Of a stretch of DNA of 64,000 nucleotides, positions 1 to 12,300 are shown one piece after another. Within the stretch, counting starts at the first letter, position 1, and every line of letters starts with the position of its first letter. The notes under the pieces were generated by a model. It was not told the DNA's origin and made no database searches. It was given only the letters and a program-made list of their open reading frames with translations. A program made the translations under genes and the position numbers. This DNA comes from Theristus sp. LFF4_11 (taxonomy: Eukaryota > Nematoda > Chromadorea > Monhysterida > Xyalidae), in assembly GCA_030248135.1 (NCBI GenBank), contig JASANC010002619.1, positions 1 to 64,000 on the forward strand. The letters are read 5' to 3'.

Positions 1-1702
1 CTGAGAAAAATTCTGAACAACTTTCATTAAAAAAAAAAATTTAAAAAATTTTTTTTTTAAAGAAAAAAATAGAAATTTTTTTTTCTTGACATCTCTAGTT
101 ATAGGTCTACAATGGAGCTGTGCGATATATTGTTAAACAATTCGAGCGGAGATGTTGATTAAATACCACATCACACGACCGTTTTTCAGATACCCGATAA
201 CATGGCCACATGTTAAAACTTGCGTGCTGAGCTAAACTAACGTGTTAAACTTGCGTCTGTCAGTTGCCCGCAACGTGATCGCGAAACTCGTGGTACGTGT
301 TTTCGATACGATGATTTGAAGAGTGGGCTCTCGCCATGTGGAGATAGTACAGCTGGTTGAACCTGAAAGCAAGTGTCTTGGGCGACCGGGTCGACAGGGG
401 CTGCCGACTTAGCTACAGCAAACAGGAATTTTTGAACACAGTCAAATTTTGTTAATTTTCTAAAGATGAACCACTAAGAACTTTTTAATATTGAAGTACA
501 AGTGAACAATTGCCCTGTTTTACTGTTGAAAATGCAACTTCTCTATGAAATGGACATAATTTCAAAAAACACGATTTTCGCTCTTATATTTCGGATCGTT
601 CTGAAAATAGTCTAGATGAACTCAGCTCGACGAGACGCTTCGAACGAACCTAACTTGTAAAAAAAAATTTTTTTTTTTTAAAATTTTTTTTTTGATTTAA
701 AAAAAAATCCGGATTTTTCCCCCCTAACCCAAGGTGGGTGCAGTGCGTGTAGGGTTAGGGCGAAAAAATTCTGGATTTTTTTTAACAAAACAAAATCATA
801 CAAGGTTGGTTCGTTTGCACGGGTCTCGTCGAGCTGAGTTCAGCTAGACCATTTTCAGAACGATCCGGGAAACCATAAAAGCGAAAAATCGTGTTTTATT
901 GAAATTTTTGTCCATTTCATAGTGGGAAAGTTTCATTTTCAACAGTAGGACAATTTTGATGTGTACTTGAATATTGAACCATCGAAAGTTGTTCCCTTTT
1001 AGAAAATTACCAAAATTTAGCTGTGTTCAAAAATTACTTCTTGTCGGCGACCCCGTCGATTCCCGGTCGCCCACCAAGAAACTTACTTTCAGGTTCAACC
1101 AGCTATGCTATCTGCCACGTGGCGAGAGCCCGCTCTTCAAATCATCAAACATCACGTCACGTACAGTATGGCCGAATGAATAAGAGTTGTCTTTTTCAAA
1201 AAGACCAACATAATAACTAATCATGTGCGCAAAGCACAAAAAATGAACAGAATACCATGAAGAATCCATCAGTCTAAAAAAGCGCGCCAAATTTGGCACA
1301 CAATTTGGTTTCTGAACGGTTTTTTTCTTACATTCAAATTTCGCGCTCTCCTTGCACCCTGAAAAAAGCTGCCATGTTTACTCGGCCATTCCGTACCAGA
1401 TTCGCGATCACGTTGCAGGCAGGCAACTGACAGACGCACGTTCAACACGTTAGTTTAGCTTCAGCACGCAAGTTTTAACATGTGGCCATGTTATCGGGTA
1501 TCTGAAAAACGATCGTGTGGTGTGTGTGGTATTGATTGACCAACACCTCCGGTCCAATTATTTAACGTTACATCGCACAACTCCATTGTAGGTAGACCTA
1601 TAACTAGAGATGTCAAGAAAAAAAAATTTCTATTTTTTTTCTTTAAAAAAAAAATTTTTTAAATTTTTTTTTTAATGAAAGTTGTTCAGAATTTTTCAGG
1701 GA
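1..1702. repeat. Foldback (near-palindromic) element, about 1.7 kb
   Basis: The left arm (1 to about 650) is repeated in reverse complement in the right arm (about 810 to 1702). For example CTGAAAATAGTCTAGATGAA at 601 matches the complement of 838-857, and the start CTGAGAAAAATTCTGAACAA matches the complement of 1682-1702. The arms consist of unique-looking sequence flanked by long A/T runs. The centre (about 715-765) holds CCCTAACCC and TAGGGTTAGGG, a telomere-like inverted pair. The right arm is longer only because a MITE is inserted at 1164-1393. No convincing protein is encoded. The true left end may lie outside the window, so the boundary at base 1 is uncertain. Confidence 0.8.
1164..1393. 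mobile_element. MITE family A, copy 1 (TA target site)
   Basis: The termini are CAGTATGGCCGA at the left and TCGGCCATTCCG at the right, flanked by TA (1162-1163 and 1394-1395). The body is shared with copies at 21759-23937 (split), 26173-26436 and 28390-28673. The left arm of the surrounding foldback keeps the uninterrupted target (TA at 294-295), which proves the insertion and its boundaries. It has no coding capacity. TA duplication and size suit a Tc1/mariner-mobilised MITE (inference). Confidence 0.85.
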
Positions 1703-2350
1703 GTCCGAATATTACCATCTGAGGAGCCACCGACTTACCATATGACCCCCACTCATATGGGAGGAGGGTGAAAATTTCAGACTTGGTTTCGGCGACCCCA
1801 TTTTCCCACCGACGACATCACGTCTCGTGTTTTGCCTCTCAATTCACCTCAAATAACACGGAAACAAGTTCAACAACAAACCGGTGTGATCATGCTGACG
1901 ACACGAGGCGAAACAGCAACGAGCAACCAACGAAGTTACGCTTGCAGTGGCAGACAGTGCAATTTCGACCTTTCGAGATCCTGAAAAACGATGCGTAAAT
2001 GTGAGTTCTCTGCTTCTATCTCACCTTAGCGGCATCGGAATTTGTTGAACTAGCCTTTGCGACGCTCAAGTACTTCAATGCGCGAGTCGATCATCACTCA
2101 CCAAGGCTAAAAACAGTCGATAAATCAATCCAGAATACCACCTGCAGCGTTGAAGACTAAGTGACAAGGTAAAGTCAAAGAAAATTTTTGTTGAACTTTC
2201 GAAAAATTATGCCAAAAACGGCATTTTCAGGGCACATTAAAGAAAAAATTTCAAAAATTTTTAATAAAAAAAATAAAAAAAATGCTCATTTTTTTACTTT
2301 TTTTTTAAATTAAAAAAAAAAATTTTTTTTGCCCCTTACATCTCTACCTA
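1703..2350 (-). repeat. Diverged inverted copy of the hAT-like MITE at 4019-4757
   Basis: Several blocks match the reverse complement of the element at 4019-4757. GGAGTCCGAATATTACCA (1703) matches around 4640, the block with GACGCTCAAGTACTTC (about 2061) matches around 4285, and GTTGAACTTTCGAAAAATTA (2190) matches around 4165. Long A and T runs sit at 2260-2330 as in the intact copy. Ends are eroded and merge with the AT-rich tail of the foldback on the left. An ORF at 1768-1998 is not conserved and I do not call a gene. Confidence 0.6.
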
Positions 2351-2454
2351 TAACACACGCCAAACAACAACATATCATGTTCATCTCATGGGCCATGGCC
2401 TACCGACTGAAAAACATGTTCTAAGTTGCAACACAACGATTTCTGAAACTATTA

Positions 2455-2595
2455 ACTTCAAGTAGCGAGAGAGTGGCGATTTACTGGACTGGAGAACAAC
2501 CCAAATTACAGGAAAAGAATCACATTATATAGGATATCACGGATAATTACACATAATTACAGCTAGATAATTACGATAATCGCCCATCATCAACT
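2455..2595 (-). repeat. LTR of the TRIM-like element (3' copy in element orientation)
   Basis: This 141-bp direct repeat is identical to 3220-3360. It is preceded, in element orientation, by a purine-rich GGGGGAGAAG tract. Confidence 0.7.
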
Positions 2596-2706
2596 TCTCC
2601 CCCATCAACGGAAAGAGGGAGGGAGAAGTCAAATCACAAAGTCTCCCTATTTTCAATCACAAATCGTTTGCCGTCTGCCCCACACTGCTTCAAACGGCAT
2701 CACACT

Positions 2707-3180
2707 CTACGTCCTCGGCACACGCTGGCCGGAAACGCTCCACACATCGGCACTGCGGCCTATCCCATCACGGCTCAATGCTCGGCGCTCGTTCGGCAGC
2801 CAGAAGCACGTTAAAATCGGCACCTTGGCCTCGTCGCAGTCCTCGCGACGCGTCATCGCCCATTGGCTGACGTTCATCTCTCGGCACATCCTTGGCCGGA
2901 TACATGACTGCTGGTCGCTGCGCTGTTGGTACGCCAAACTCCGCTGCGTGAACGGTTGTCTCCTTCTCGTCCATCGAATGTCCCAAGTGCTGCGAGCCAT
3001 TTCCTCCGCGGTTGCTCGTCTTACCACACGCGCTGCCATCTCGCGGGTCAGCGACAAAACCATAACAGGCGATACGGGACAAGTCGCGCCTTCCACGGCA
3101 TAAAGCGACAAAACAAGTCGTGCCCAAACAGGGTAAACACAACAACAAATAGCAGCAGACGACCACAGAAGGCCGGTCAT
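2707..3180 (-). pseudogene. Open frame filling the TRIM-like internal region, possible gag remnant
   Basis: A 157-codon frame starts about 40 bases after the upstream LTR in element orientation and covers most of the internal region. It is rich in Arg, Cys and Ala and shows no retroviral zinc knuckle, protease or reverse transcriptase motif. A second overlapping minus frame (132 codons) and plus-strand frames are also open here, so openness may only reflect a GC-richer insert in AT-rich surroundings. I call it a possible remnant and assign no function. Confidence 0.2.
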
Positions 3181-3219
3181 GATGACCGCCTACGTGCCAC
3201 GCTCAACGGCGGGCTCACC

Positions 3220-3360
3220 ACTTCAAGTAGCGAGAGAGTGGCGATTTACTGGACTGGAGAACAACCCAAATTACAGGAAAAGAATCACATTATATAGGAT
3301 ATCACGGATAATTACACATAATTACAGCTAGATAATTACGATAATCGCCCATCATCAACT
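3220..3360 (-). repeat. LTR of the TRIM-like element (5' copy in element orientation)
   Basis: This 141-bp direct repeat is identical to 2455-2595. In element orientation it is followed by a candidate primer-binding site starting TGGTGAGCC. I could not match that site to a particular tRNA by eye. Confidence 0.7.
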
Positions 3361-4010
3361 ATTAGAAGTCATCCAAATCGAAAAACGGAGTACGTCACTC
3401 AAAATGACCAAATTTTGACATGTACCTAAGCACACAAAGAAGTTGGGAAGAAAATTTGGCTTGAACTTTCAAAAAATTATGCCAAAAATCGAATTTTCGG
3501 AGCAAAGAAAGAGAATTTTTTTAGAGAAACCGCATTTTTTAAACGAAAATTTTTCAAAATTTTTAAATATGAATACCAATCAAAAAAAGTAATAAATTTT
3601 TTTTCAAAACCCCTACCTAACCCTATGTGTACCAGCAACCCCCCCCCCGGTCGGTCCCCACCCACCCCCTCCCCCACGTCTGCGATACTGAGTTAAAACG
3701 TTTCGAAGACCACAAACACAAATTGATCAGATTCCTTGAAACAAATAAACCAGAAAATATTGTTTTTTTTTTCACCCAGCAAAATGTTCTCGAACGTTCG
3801 GGCAAAGTGTGTGGGGCAGGCGGGCAGGACGTTTAATCACCCACCAATTCATTATTCATTCACCAAAGCTAACCTTCCCCAAACAACGTTCACAAGCATT
3901 TGCTTGCACAATCAAGAACGTGAATCATCAATCAATCAATATCATGAATGACGTTCGTTTTCACTTTCATATGGTTCTCTCGTCTCCACTCTTTCCACTC
4001 CACTCCACCG
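3361..4010. other. Gene-free AT-rich stretch with a hAT-MITE fragment
   Basis: Bases 3440-3610 repeat the inner end of the element at 4019-4757 in inverse orientation (CTTGAACTTTCAAAAAATTA at 3463), with A/T runs. The rest is unremarkable, with a C-rich run near 3638-3675. No exon is supported. Confidence 0.5.
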
Positions 4011-4018
4011 GCACCAAC

Positions 4019-4757
4019 TAGGGTTGTTAAACAAAAATGAAAATTTTTTTTTTTTAAAAAAAAAGTGATTAAAAAAAAAAACAAAAATGCTGATTTTTTT
4101 TTTTAAAAAAAAATTCGAAAAATTTTCCTCTAATATGCTCTGAAAACCTCAATTTTGGCACAATTTTTCGAAAGTTCAACAAAAATTTTCTTTGATTATA
4201 CCTCGTAAAACCTTTAGCAGTCGATTTTGGACCGTTTTACCGACTGATTTTAGGCTTCGACAACATCTGCGATGAAGTTTTTGAGCGTCCCAAAGCTTAG
4301 CCTACCATTTCCGATGCAGATAAGGTGACGATTAGCCTCGCAGAGCGTCCGATTGTGCTCGCTGCACCGTTTGCAAGCGCTACGTTGTCTGGTTGCTGCT
4401 TCGTGTCGTGTCGTCGCGAAACCATCAGAAGAATTGATCGAATTTCAAGGCGGTATGTTTGTCTTCACTTCAGCATTAGCTTAGCTGGGGACAATTAGTG
4501 ACGTTTTGGAGGTCAAAACACAAGAAGAGGCATGGTGACGGTTTGGAAAAGGGGTAATTGAGGTCACCAAAACAAAATCTGCAAAGTTCCGCCATACGGG
4601 TGTCATTCGGGAGGCGCTTGCATATCATATGTGGTTCTTCGGACTCCCTGATTGATTTAGCACAACTTTGATTTTTGAAATTTTTTTTTTTAAAAAAAAA
4701 ATTTTTTTTTTAAAAAAAAAACAAAAATGACGATTTTTGTTTTTTTTAACAACCCTA
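4019..4757. mobile_element. hAT-like MITE with 8-bp target duplication
   Basis: The ends are inverted: TAGGGTTGTTAAACAAAAAT at the left and the complement ending AACAACCCTA at the right. Both are flanked by the perfect 8-bp direct repeat GCACCAAC (4011-4018 and 4758-4765). An 8-bp duplication with a TAGGG or CAGGG terminus is the signature of the hAT superfamily. Next to each end are stacked A/T runs that can fold back. No transposase is present, so this is a non-autonomous, deletion-derived or MITE copy. Related inverted copies lie at 1703-2350 and 3440-3610. Confidence 0.85.
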
Positions 4758-5151
4758 GCACCAACCCTTCAAAACGTTCACTTCTGTTCTGTTGTTATAA
4801 ATACGTTTGTTTCATTGTTTTTTGCCATTTTTTCAACAAAAATTTTTCGGCCGCAGCCGTGATGAAATTTGGTATGCCTCCTTCAACCGGGCAGCGCAGG
4901 CCTGCTGCTGATTAGGCCAACCAAACTGATTCTAATTGATCACTGATTGATGAATTGATGATTGTGATTTGTGATTTGACTTCATTTTCATCTTTTTTGT
5001 TTTCAGCAGCTTTTTTATTTTTCCATCGCGTAGTCACCGCATTCCACCGTTCGTCCCTGACAATTTCATCTGGTTTTTTGTATCAATACTCCAAATTACC
5101 TGACATTCGGAATCAGCAAAGTGCTTATTTTCCTGGAGTTCTCGCATCGTT

Positions 5152-8143
5152 ATGTTTTTTAATCCAAGAGGCCCCGGCGGCGGAGGCGGTGGGCCTCGTG
5201 ACCGACAGTTGTACGATTTGTTAGGCGTCGATCCAAATGCTGATGACAACTCTATCAAGCAGGTTGGGGAGGCAAATGATGTTAATTTTATTTTGCTTTT
5301 TTGGTGTTCAGTTCAAGTTCAAATCTTCAAAAGGTGCTTCCTTGAATCCTTAGTGTGTGTCGTCGAAGTCGTCAGGTCACGAGTATTGGGCAGTTTGCAA
5401 AAACAGAGTTTCGGAAGAAAACCGTTTTATTAGAATATAATAACACCACTTTTCACATTCTATTTCTGCTTGTTCAGGCATATCGAAAATTAGCAAAGGA
5501 ATATCACCCGGATAAAAATCCACAGCACGGTGACAAGGTACGAACGTTTGAAATTAAAGCGTTTGTTTATTTTCATATGCTTTCATGCGTACAGTTCAGT
5601 TAATAACAGCCTCAAGCCTAAATGCGTTGTAAAATCGGATGGTATTGCAGTTCAAAGAAATCACGTTTGCCTACGAGGTGCTTTCCGATCCAAACAAACG
5701 GCGAATGTACGATGCTCGTGGCCTCGACGGACTAAAGGAAGGCGGCGGAGGTAAAAAGCAATCATGATTCATGATAACCACGTTTGCTGGTATCGAATGT
5801 GTCGACATCGCTACACCGTACGTAACATTGCACCACACTTTCAAGCATTGTGTTTTGTGCAATCCAGGTGGTGGCATGTTTGCCGACGACGTGTTCTCGC
5901 AGCTTTTTGGCGGGGGCGGCGGCGGCCATCCGTTTGGCGGTGCAGGCGGCTTGTTTGGCAGCATGTTTGGGGGTGCGCCACGGAGACGCACACGTGGCCA
6001 GGACACTCTGCACCCGCTCAAGTTGGCCACCTCAAGCGAAATTGCGTTTTTGTTTTTTTTACTTATCAACATGGGATGTAAACTTTTTTGTGCTTCGTTC
6101 CAGAGTTTCCCTCGAAGATCTGTACCGCGGTAAAACATCGAAACTGCAGCTCACGAAACAAGTCATCTGCAACGCTTGTCAGGGGTGCGTTGTGTTTTTT
6201 GCTTCGTTCAGAGCTTCAAAATTTAGTTTAGGATTTTGTGATTTTGTTTGATAAAAAGGCAGTGATAATTTGCCTGATTTCACTCTGAAAAAACTTTTCA
6301 TTTTACTGTTATCAGACCAGACCCCTTCATTTTTACTTCTGCCCAGCTTGCCGAACCAGGGCTTTTTTACCCCGTGACGGCTTTGGCTTCGTTGCTTCCA
6401 TTTTATTCAGTGGCTCTTTGATTTGCAGAATTGGCGGCAGGGAAGGCTCAGCACCAGCGCCTTGCAAAGGCTGCAAAGGGCGGGGCGTAAAGATCATTGT
6501 ACGCCAATTGGGGCCGGGCATGATGCAGCAGACGCACGCGAAATGCCCTGATTGTGTTGGTGAAGGTCGGTGGGGTGGGGGGGGGGGCTACTGAAGTGAA
6601 GTTACCAATCAAAATAGTCACGTCAACAAAAACGCCTTTTCAGGCACGGTTATCGCGGAAAAGGATCGATGTCGGAAGTGTCAAGGCAAGAAAACGGTGA
6701 AGGAGCAGAAAGTGCTCGAGATCAACATCATTCCGGGCATGCGTGAGAATCAGAGAATCACGCTGCGTGGTGAGGGCGACCAGGAGGTACGCATCGCACT
6801 CGAGCACTTATTCGCATGTTTATTACAGCCAGTCGAACTCTGAATTATTGGCAATCTGCTGATTGGTTGGTGAGCACGCGTGCCGTGACACGCGATGCAT
6901 GCTTTCTGTGCAGTGCAGACTGCGTTGCACAGGCAATGCGTACACAGTAAGCATACAATCAGCTGACTCCTTTTATTTGAAGTTCGACTGTAGTCCCATT
7001 TATGGTTTGATGAATCGAGTTGGAAACGTTCTTCACACTGTCAGTGTTTTTCAGCCGGGTCTCGAAACGGGCGACGTTGTGATTGTGCTGCAGCAGAAGG
7101 AGCACGAGCTGTTCGTTCGTGACAAGGATGATCTGATGATCAAGAAGAAGGTGACGCTCAATGAGGCGCTCACCGGCTTCTCGTTCACCGTCGACCATTT
7201 GGACGGACGCAAGTTGCTCATTCGCGCCTCCTCTGGTGATGTCATTGAGCCCGGTGAGTTCGTTGACAGTAATTTGTAACGAAAAGTAAATTTAGCTAAA
7301 TTTTCGTTTTGTTACTCCGTGGTTAGCTGGTTGTCGAGACGTACAACAAAAAACAGCTTTGAACTAAAAGGGGGCTTGCAGATGCAGCCAGGTGACATGC
7401 CAGGCAGTGCGTTTTGCGTTTCAATGCTCATAACAGCAGTTTTGTTGTGCAAGCGACGCGTTTGCTGCACAGGTTGTGTTCGCGGCGTCTCCGGCGAGGG
7501 CATGCCCCGCACTAGGAATCCGACCATTCGTGGCAATCTGTACGTGCAGTTTGACGTCATATTTCCCGAAAATCACTTCACGTCGGAGAAAAACTACAAG
7601 GTGCGTTGTGCGTTTTGTTTCTCGGTATTCATCAACAGTCAAATCGCCTTTTATGGGTGATTAAAGTGTTTTTTTTTCCAGAAACTGGAGAAGCTGTTGC
7701 CGAAACGACCTCAAGAAAGTGGCCCGCTGCCTGATTTGGCCGACGAACACGTGGAAGAGATCAGTCTGATGCCGTTTGAGGACTCGCATTTTTCAGGCAG
7801 AAATGGAGGTCGGTGCTGCTTTGTTCATGATGTTCTGCAATGTTGAGCAATTACCCGTTGTGCACGTGGCTTTGCAAATCGGTTGATTTTCGGACACCCA
7901 AGAACCACTGAGGGCCCATCAACCGCTCGAATTAGTTTGAACGATAAGACTGGGCACTATTGCATTTTATTCGCACCAATATTTGTCTGATAGTGTAGAA
8001 ATTATTATTCTGAAGAAACAACTTGGTGAGAAACACGGCAAAATCAGTGAATCGCAGGTGGTCGCCGCGAAGCGTACGCCGGGGAGGACAGTGACGACGA
8101 GGGGCCTCCGCACGGCCAACACATGCAGTGCCAGCAGTCGTAG
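5152..8143 (+). CDS. Class A DnaJ (Hsp40) co-chaperone, DNAJA1/2-like, farnesylated type
   Basis: Eleven exons join in phase to a 441-residue protein: 5152-5262, 5478-5537, 5651-5750, 5868-6021, 6104-6184, 6429-6565, 6644-6786, 7055-7253, 7473-7600, 7682-7808 and 8058-8143. The J domain is near the N terminus with the HPD motif (YHPDKNP) that stimulates Hsp70 ATPase. A Gly/Phe-rich segment follows. Next are four zinc-finger motifs (CNACQGIG, CKGCKGRG, CPDCVGEG, CRKCQGKK) split by exon joins, then the C-terminal substrate-binding domains. The last residues CQQS form a CaaX box, predicting farnesylation as in human DNAJA1. Length fits the family (about 400-440). The long Gly tract at residues 8-14 is unusual. 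In the C-terminal domain the usual GD before the VRG block reads GC. Cytosolic Hsp70 partner by homology. Confidence 0.93.
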
Positions 8144-9398
8144 CATCCGCATGCTGCCCCCCCGAATTTAGTTGCTGCTTTTTTGTTCTCATCATCAACA
8201 TTTGCGCCCATTCATCAGTCATGGAAAACGAGCGCAACAAACTTAGCGCACCAAAACCGTTTGCTCTCGCCCCCCCCCCCAACTCTGAGCTCTTTCACGG
8301 CTTGATTGATGTGCAGTTGTTTCGTGTCAGTGTGATGGATGGTGGAACTATTTTCATTTCAGCGGTGGTCATGTTCATTCAACTCCAGCTCTAACTATGA
8401 TATGTGTTTCGTATTTTTTCGGCGTGAAGTCAACCACTGATGATGTCAGTGAAGTCCATTGTTGTTATTGTTATGTCTTTGCGTTTTTCTAGCTGATTCG
8501 TGTGACAGTAACACTGATTTTGTGATTTTCGTTTTTTTGTTTTTAAAATCAGCAAGCCACTGAAGAGTTCATCTGATTTGTGATATAGTAAACAGTCAAA
8601 ATACCCGTTTGATGTGTGTTGTGTGACTGCTCAGAGCAAATCGAAAATCGATTTTGTTCTGAGCATCGAATTCGACCGTTCTTCTGGTCAAACAGTGTTC
8701 TCTTTTTTGTTTTGTTTCTTGTTGCCGATTTCAAAACTGACTGATTTACTGCAGAGAAATATTTGTTGCTTCTTCAGTTTCAATAATTGGTTTGATCGTC
8801 TGTCATGGTACTTGTCTCGTTAAAATTTGAAAACTACAACACGTTTTTTGTTTTTTTCAAGATCAAATCGTTGAAACAAAACAACACGATTCATGTCACG
8901 AAATTTCCTGTCATTTATGCGCACCGGAAAACGATCGGACGTGTATAAAGTGGAAACAAATGGAAATTCGATTTTACCCTGTACTTTGAAGCAGAAATCC
9001 AATTGCTCACGGACTGCGTGTTTCGTGATTTTAAAAATGCGACGCTGTTTGTTTTTTTAGTTTGTTTGGCACACCAGAGGCGCAGCACAGGCAGCATCAG
9101 CGGTGCATCGCGTGCCGATGGTTTCATTGCTGTCTTTATTGCTGACAATTACGGCTGTTATCACCGTTATCATTTTTGACCTTCACCGAAACACGCTGCG
9201 TCAGCACCCAAGCGGTTTTTTCATTTCAGTCATTTTTGTGGCCGGTTGGATAAAATTTTTCACACATAGTTTTGAACTTGTGCTTGATATTATCGATACT
9301 GATAGGCGCAACTGCAAAACAAACGTTCTCCCCGCCCTATTCTAGAGCGTCAGATTTGTTTGCTAAACATATTCCGTGGTCACTAGGACACAACAAAG
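8144..9398 (+). other. Intergenic region between the DnaJ and PEPD genes
   Basis: No exon is supported here. Frames are short and have no recognisable motif. There is a C run at 8271-8280. The 3' end of the DnaJ gene and the PEPD promoter must lie here, but I see no strong AATAAA near the DnaJ stop and no obvious promoter element. Confidence 0.5.
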
Positions 9399-12300
9399 AT
9401 GGCAACCCTGTCTCGTGGGCCAAACACATTGGCGATCCCGCTGAAGCTTTTCGCGCAAAACCGTGAGCGCCTGTGCAAGAAACTGCTGGAGAAATGCGGC
9501 GACACGCTGCCGAAGACGACGCTGGTGCTGCTGCAAGGCGGCTGCGAGACAACGCGCTACAGCACCGATGTGAACCCGCCTGCGTTCCGTCAGGTTGGCA
9601 AAGGCCCGTTATGCAGACGTATGCATGTACGGCACGTCACTTTAGCGCCCGCGTTATTGCGTACATCGTTCATACCTGACGTACGTATTCATACGTCAGG
9701 TATAAACAAGTCTTAAACAAGCGCTTACGGGTGAAGTTCGTCTGACATCAGTACAGTCTGTTATGAGAACAGTGCCGCTCGCGGATGTGATCGATTCTGC
9801 GGCCTGTGTGTGTCACTGTGCAGCATTGCTGTGTTGCAATCGAGTGCACTCTGCAGACCATGTGTCTGCGGTGAGTGTGAGACCAGTGGGAATTGCTGCT
9901 GGCCAGCCTCGCATTTGTATCGTTCGTCTAGGAGTCGTTTTTCATGTGGACGTTTGGCGTGTCGTTGCCGGATTGCTATGGCGCGTTGGACGTGCGCACC
10001 GGCGAAAGCACGCTGTTCATTACGAAGCCATTCGATGAGTACGAAGTTTGGTGTGGCCCGTGAGTGTTCGCTGTCACAGCTGCATTTGCATTTGCATTTT
10101 CCGTGCTGCACATTTTTTTATTATTATTGATTTGCAATTTGTGATCGTTCGATGTCACAGGCCGCCGACAAAGGACGGCGTGAAAAGGGACTACGAAGTG
10201 GACGCAGTGCATTACACGTCAGAGCTGAGCTCGGTTTTGACCAAGCTTGCTCCCGGGCTAATATTATTGAATGTTGGTTTAGTGGCCGTTTGTTACCATT
10301 GGAGTATGTCACCTGGTTTACAAACGATGATTGTTTCCATTCAGAAAGGCTTGAACACCGACAGCAATCAACAGCATCAGTCGGCGACGTTTGATTCGCA
10401 GGAGAAGTCAGTACAAGCGGTCTGCATTCTTCACCACAGAATCAAACACAAAATCTTGTGCTGATCGCTGATTGGTTGCTTTTTGGGCTCACTGATTCTT
10501 CGTAGTGAGCAGATCGATCTCAATGCCGATCAGCATTTCAGTCAACGTTCAAAAAAGTTACTTTCATTTTCAGATTCAAGTGCGACGACCAGCTGCTGTT
10601 CCCCATCATCAGCGAGTGGTGAGTTTCGTCTGATTTGATTCTCAGTTTCTTCCTGTGCAAAACACAGTCCATCTGGCCAATATATGCAACTAGCTGATTG
10701 GTTGTTGCACACACGTGTAGTTGATGCGTGCATCTGTGCATCAGGCGGAGTTTGGTTTGCACGCATCAACTGCACGCGTGTGCAACCAACCATCTTGCGG
10801 TATGCGTCTATCTGGCGAAACCGCAAACAGCGAACTTCTTGTATTGTGTATATTAGCCAGATGGACTGTAGTTCTTGTGTTGGCTGGCACTCTCATGGGT
10901 CGATTTTATCGGCATTTTCTGCAGTCGGGTCTACAAATCCGACCTGGAATTGGACGTGCTGCGTTACATTTGCAAGGCGAGTGCTGAGGCGCACAATGCA
11001 ATGATGCTCAACGCAAAGCCGGGCATACAGGAATACCAGAATGAAAGGTGCGCTCAGGCCGGCATCGTCTTGTTGTTGTTCACGTTGTTTTCTGATTGTT
11101 CAAATCCACTTCTGGTATAGTGAATGATCTCTGAAAGCTGAAAAGTATTACGCCAAGGAGTTTTGAAAATTCTATCCCGACAAATTCTGGACTTTTGGCG
11201 CAACGCTTTGATTGGACAATCTTGATATTTTTGCCGTATTCTGTTCGTTCAAAAAGTTTGTCTCTCAATTTGTTGTCAAGAAACAAGTCAGTGTCTAACT
11301 TTGTTTTCACATCCTCGCGTAAAACGCTTCACTTTCATGCACGTTTTACTTTGATAGCACGGATCACATTCACAGCGTCATACGTTTGCAGTTACTTTCT
11401 GTTCCACACGTCCTACCACGCTGGCTCGCGACACGCCGCCTACACGTGCATTGCTGGATCGTAAGTAAGCTTGCGCTCATTTGTGATCATCGGCCGCAAG
11501 TGGCACTGATTGAATGGTATATAAAGCACAGTGGGCCAAACTGTGCCGTGCTGCATTACGGACACGCAGCCGCACCGAACGATCGGCAAGTGAACGACGG
11601 CGAACTGTGCCTCTGCGACATGGGCGGCGAATACTTTTGCTACGGTGCGTCTTTCCTAAAATTCGACTGAATGAGCGGTTTTTAGACAATTTGTGGTTGA
11701 CCATGATGAGGTGAGCGGTTTTTTAAACACAACTTTGAGTAATTTGATTTACCGGTTTGACTCGTTCATTTTTTCACAATAACCGTCGCGGTGGTAGTGC
11801 AGTTTCTGATGATTTCACATGAACATGCCCCATGATACTACCCATGCAGGCGCTGATATCACCACGACATTCCCAGTGAACGGCAAGTTCACAGAGAAAC
11901 AGAAGCTCATCTACAACGCGGTGCTCGATGCGAACCGCTCAGTGATGAAAGCTGCTGCGCCCGGTCAGTCGCAACTTTACAAAATTTATAAAGTTTTCAT
12001 AAAATTTTATGCTGCTGACTGCCGAACTGTTGCATTTTGTGCCAATTCTATGCGTGATCAGCATGCGCTGGCACGACTTCAGTTGTTTTTATCGCATCAA
12101 GTGCTACACGTCGCAGGTGTTTCGTGGGTGGACATGCACAAACTTGCTGAGCGTCGCATTCTGACACATTTGAAGCACGGTGGATTGCTGGTGGGCGACA
12201 TCGACGCCATGATGCAGCACCGACTTTGCGCGACGTTCATGCCGCATGGACTCGGGCATTTCCTTGGGCTGGACGTGCACGACGTTGGTGGATATCCGGA

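Larger units (their letters stand above)
2455..3360 (-). mobile_element. Small non-autonomous LTR retrotransposon (TRIM-like), identical LTRs
   Basis: Two direct repeats of 141 bp (2455-2595 and 3220-3360) read identical base for base and flank about 620 bp. Read on the minus strand, the repeat has a TATATAA box (complement of 2525-2531). A purine tract GATGGGGGAGAAG sits directly before the downstream copy, as a polypurine tract should. The sequence after the upstream copy begins TGGTGAGCCCGCC, a possible primer-binding site. The flanks share AACTATTA or part of it, consistent with a target duplication of 4-8 bp depending on where the LTR ends. The element is far below autonomous size. Confidence 0.7.

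Noticed and set aside
6840..6960. Third copy of MITE family B in a DnaJ intron
   Set aside because: It shares words such as CTGATTGGTTG and GATGCATGC, but no terminal inverted repeat could be placed.
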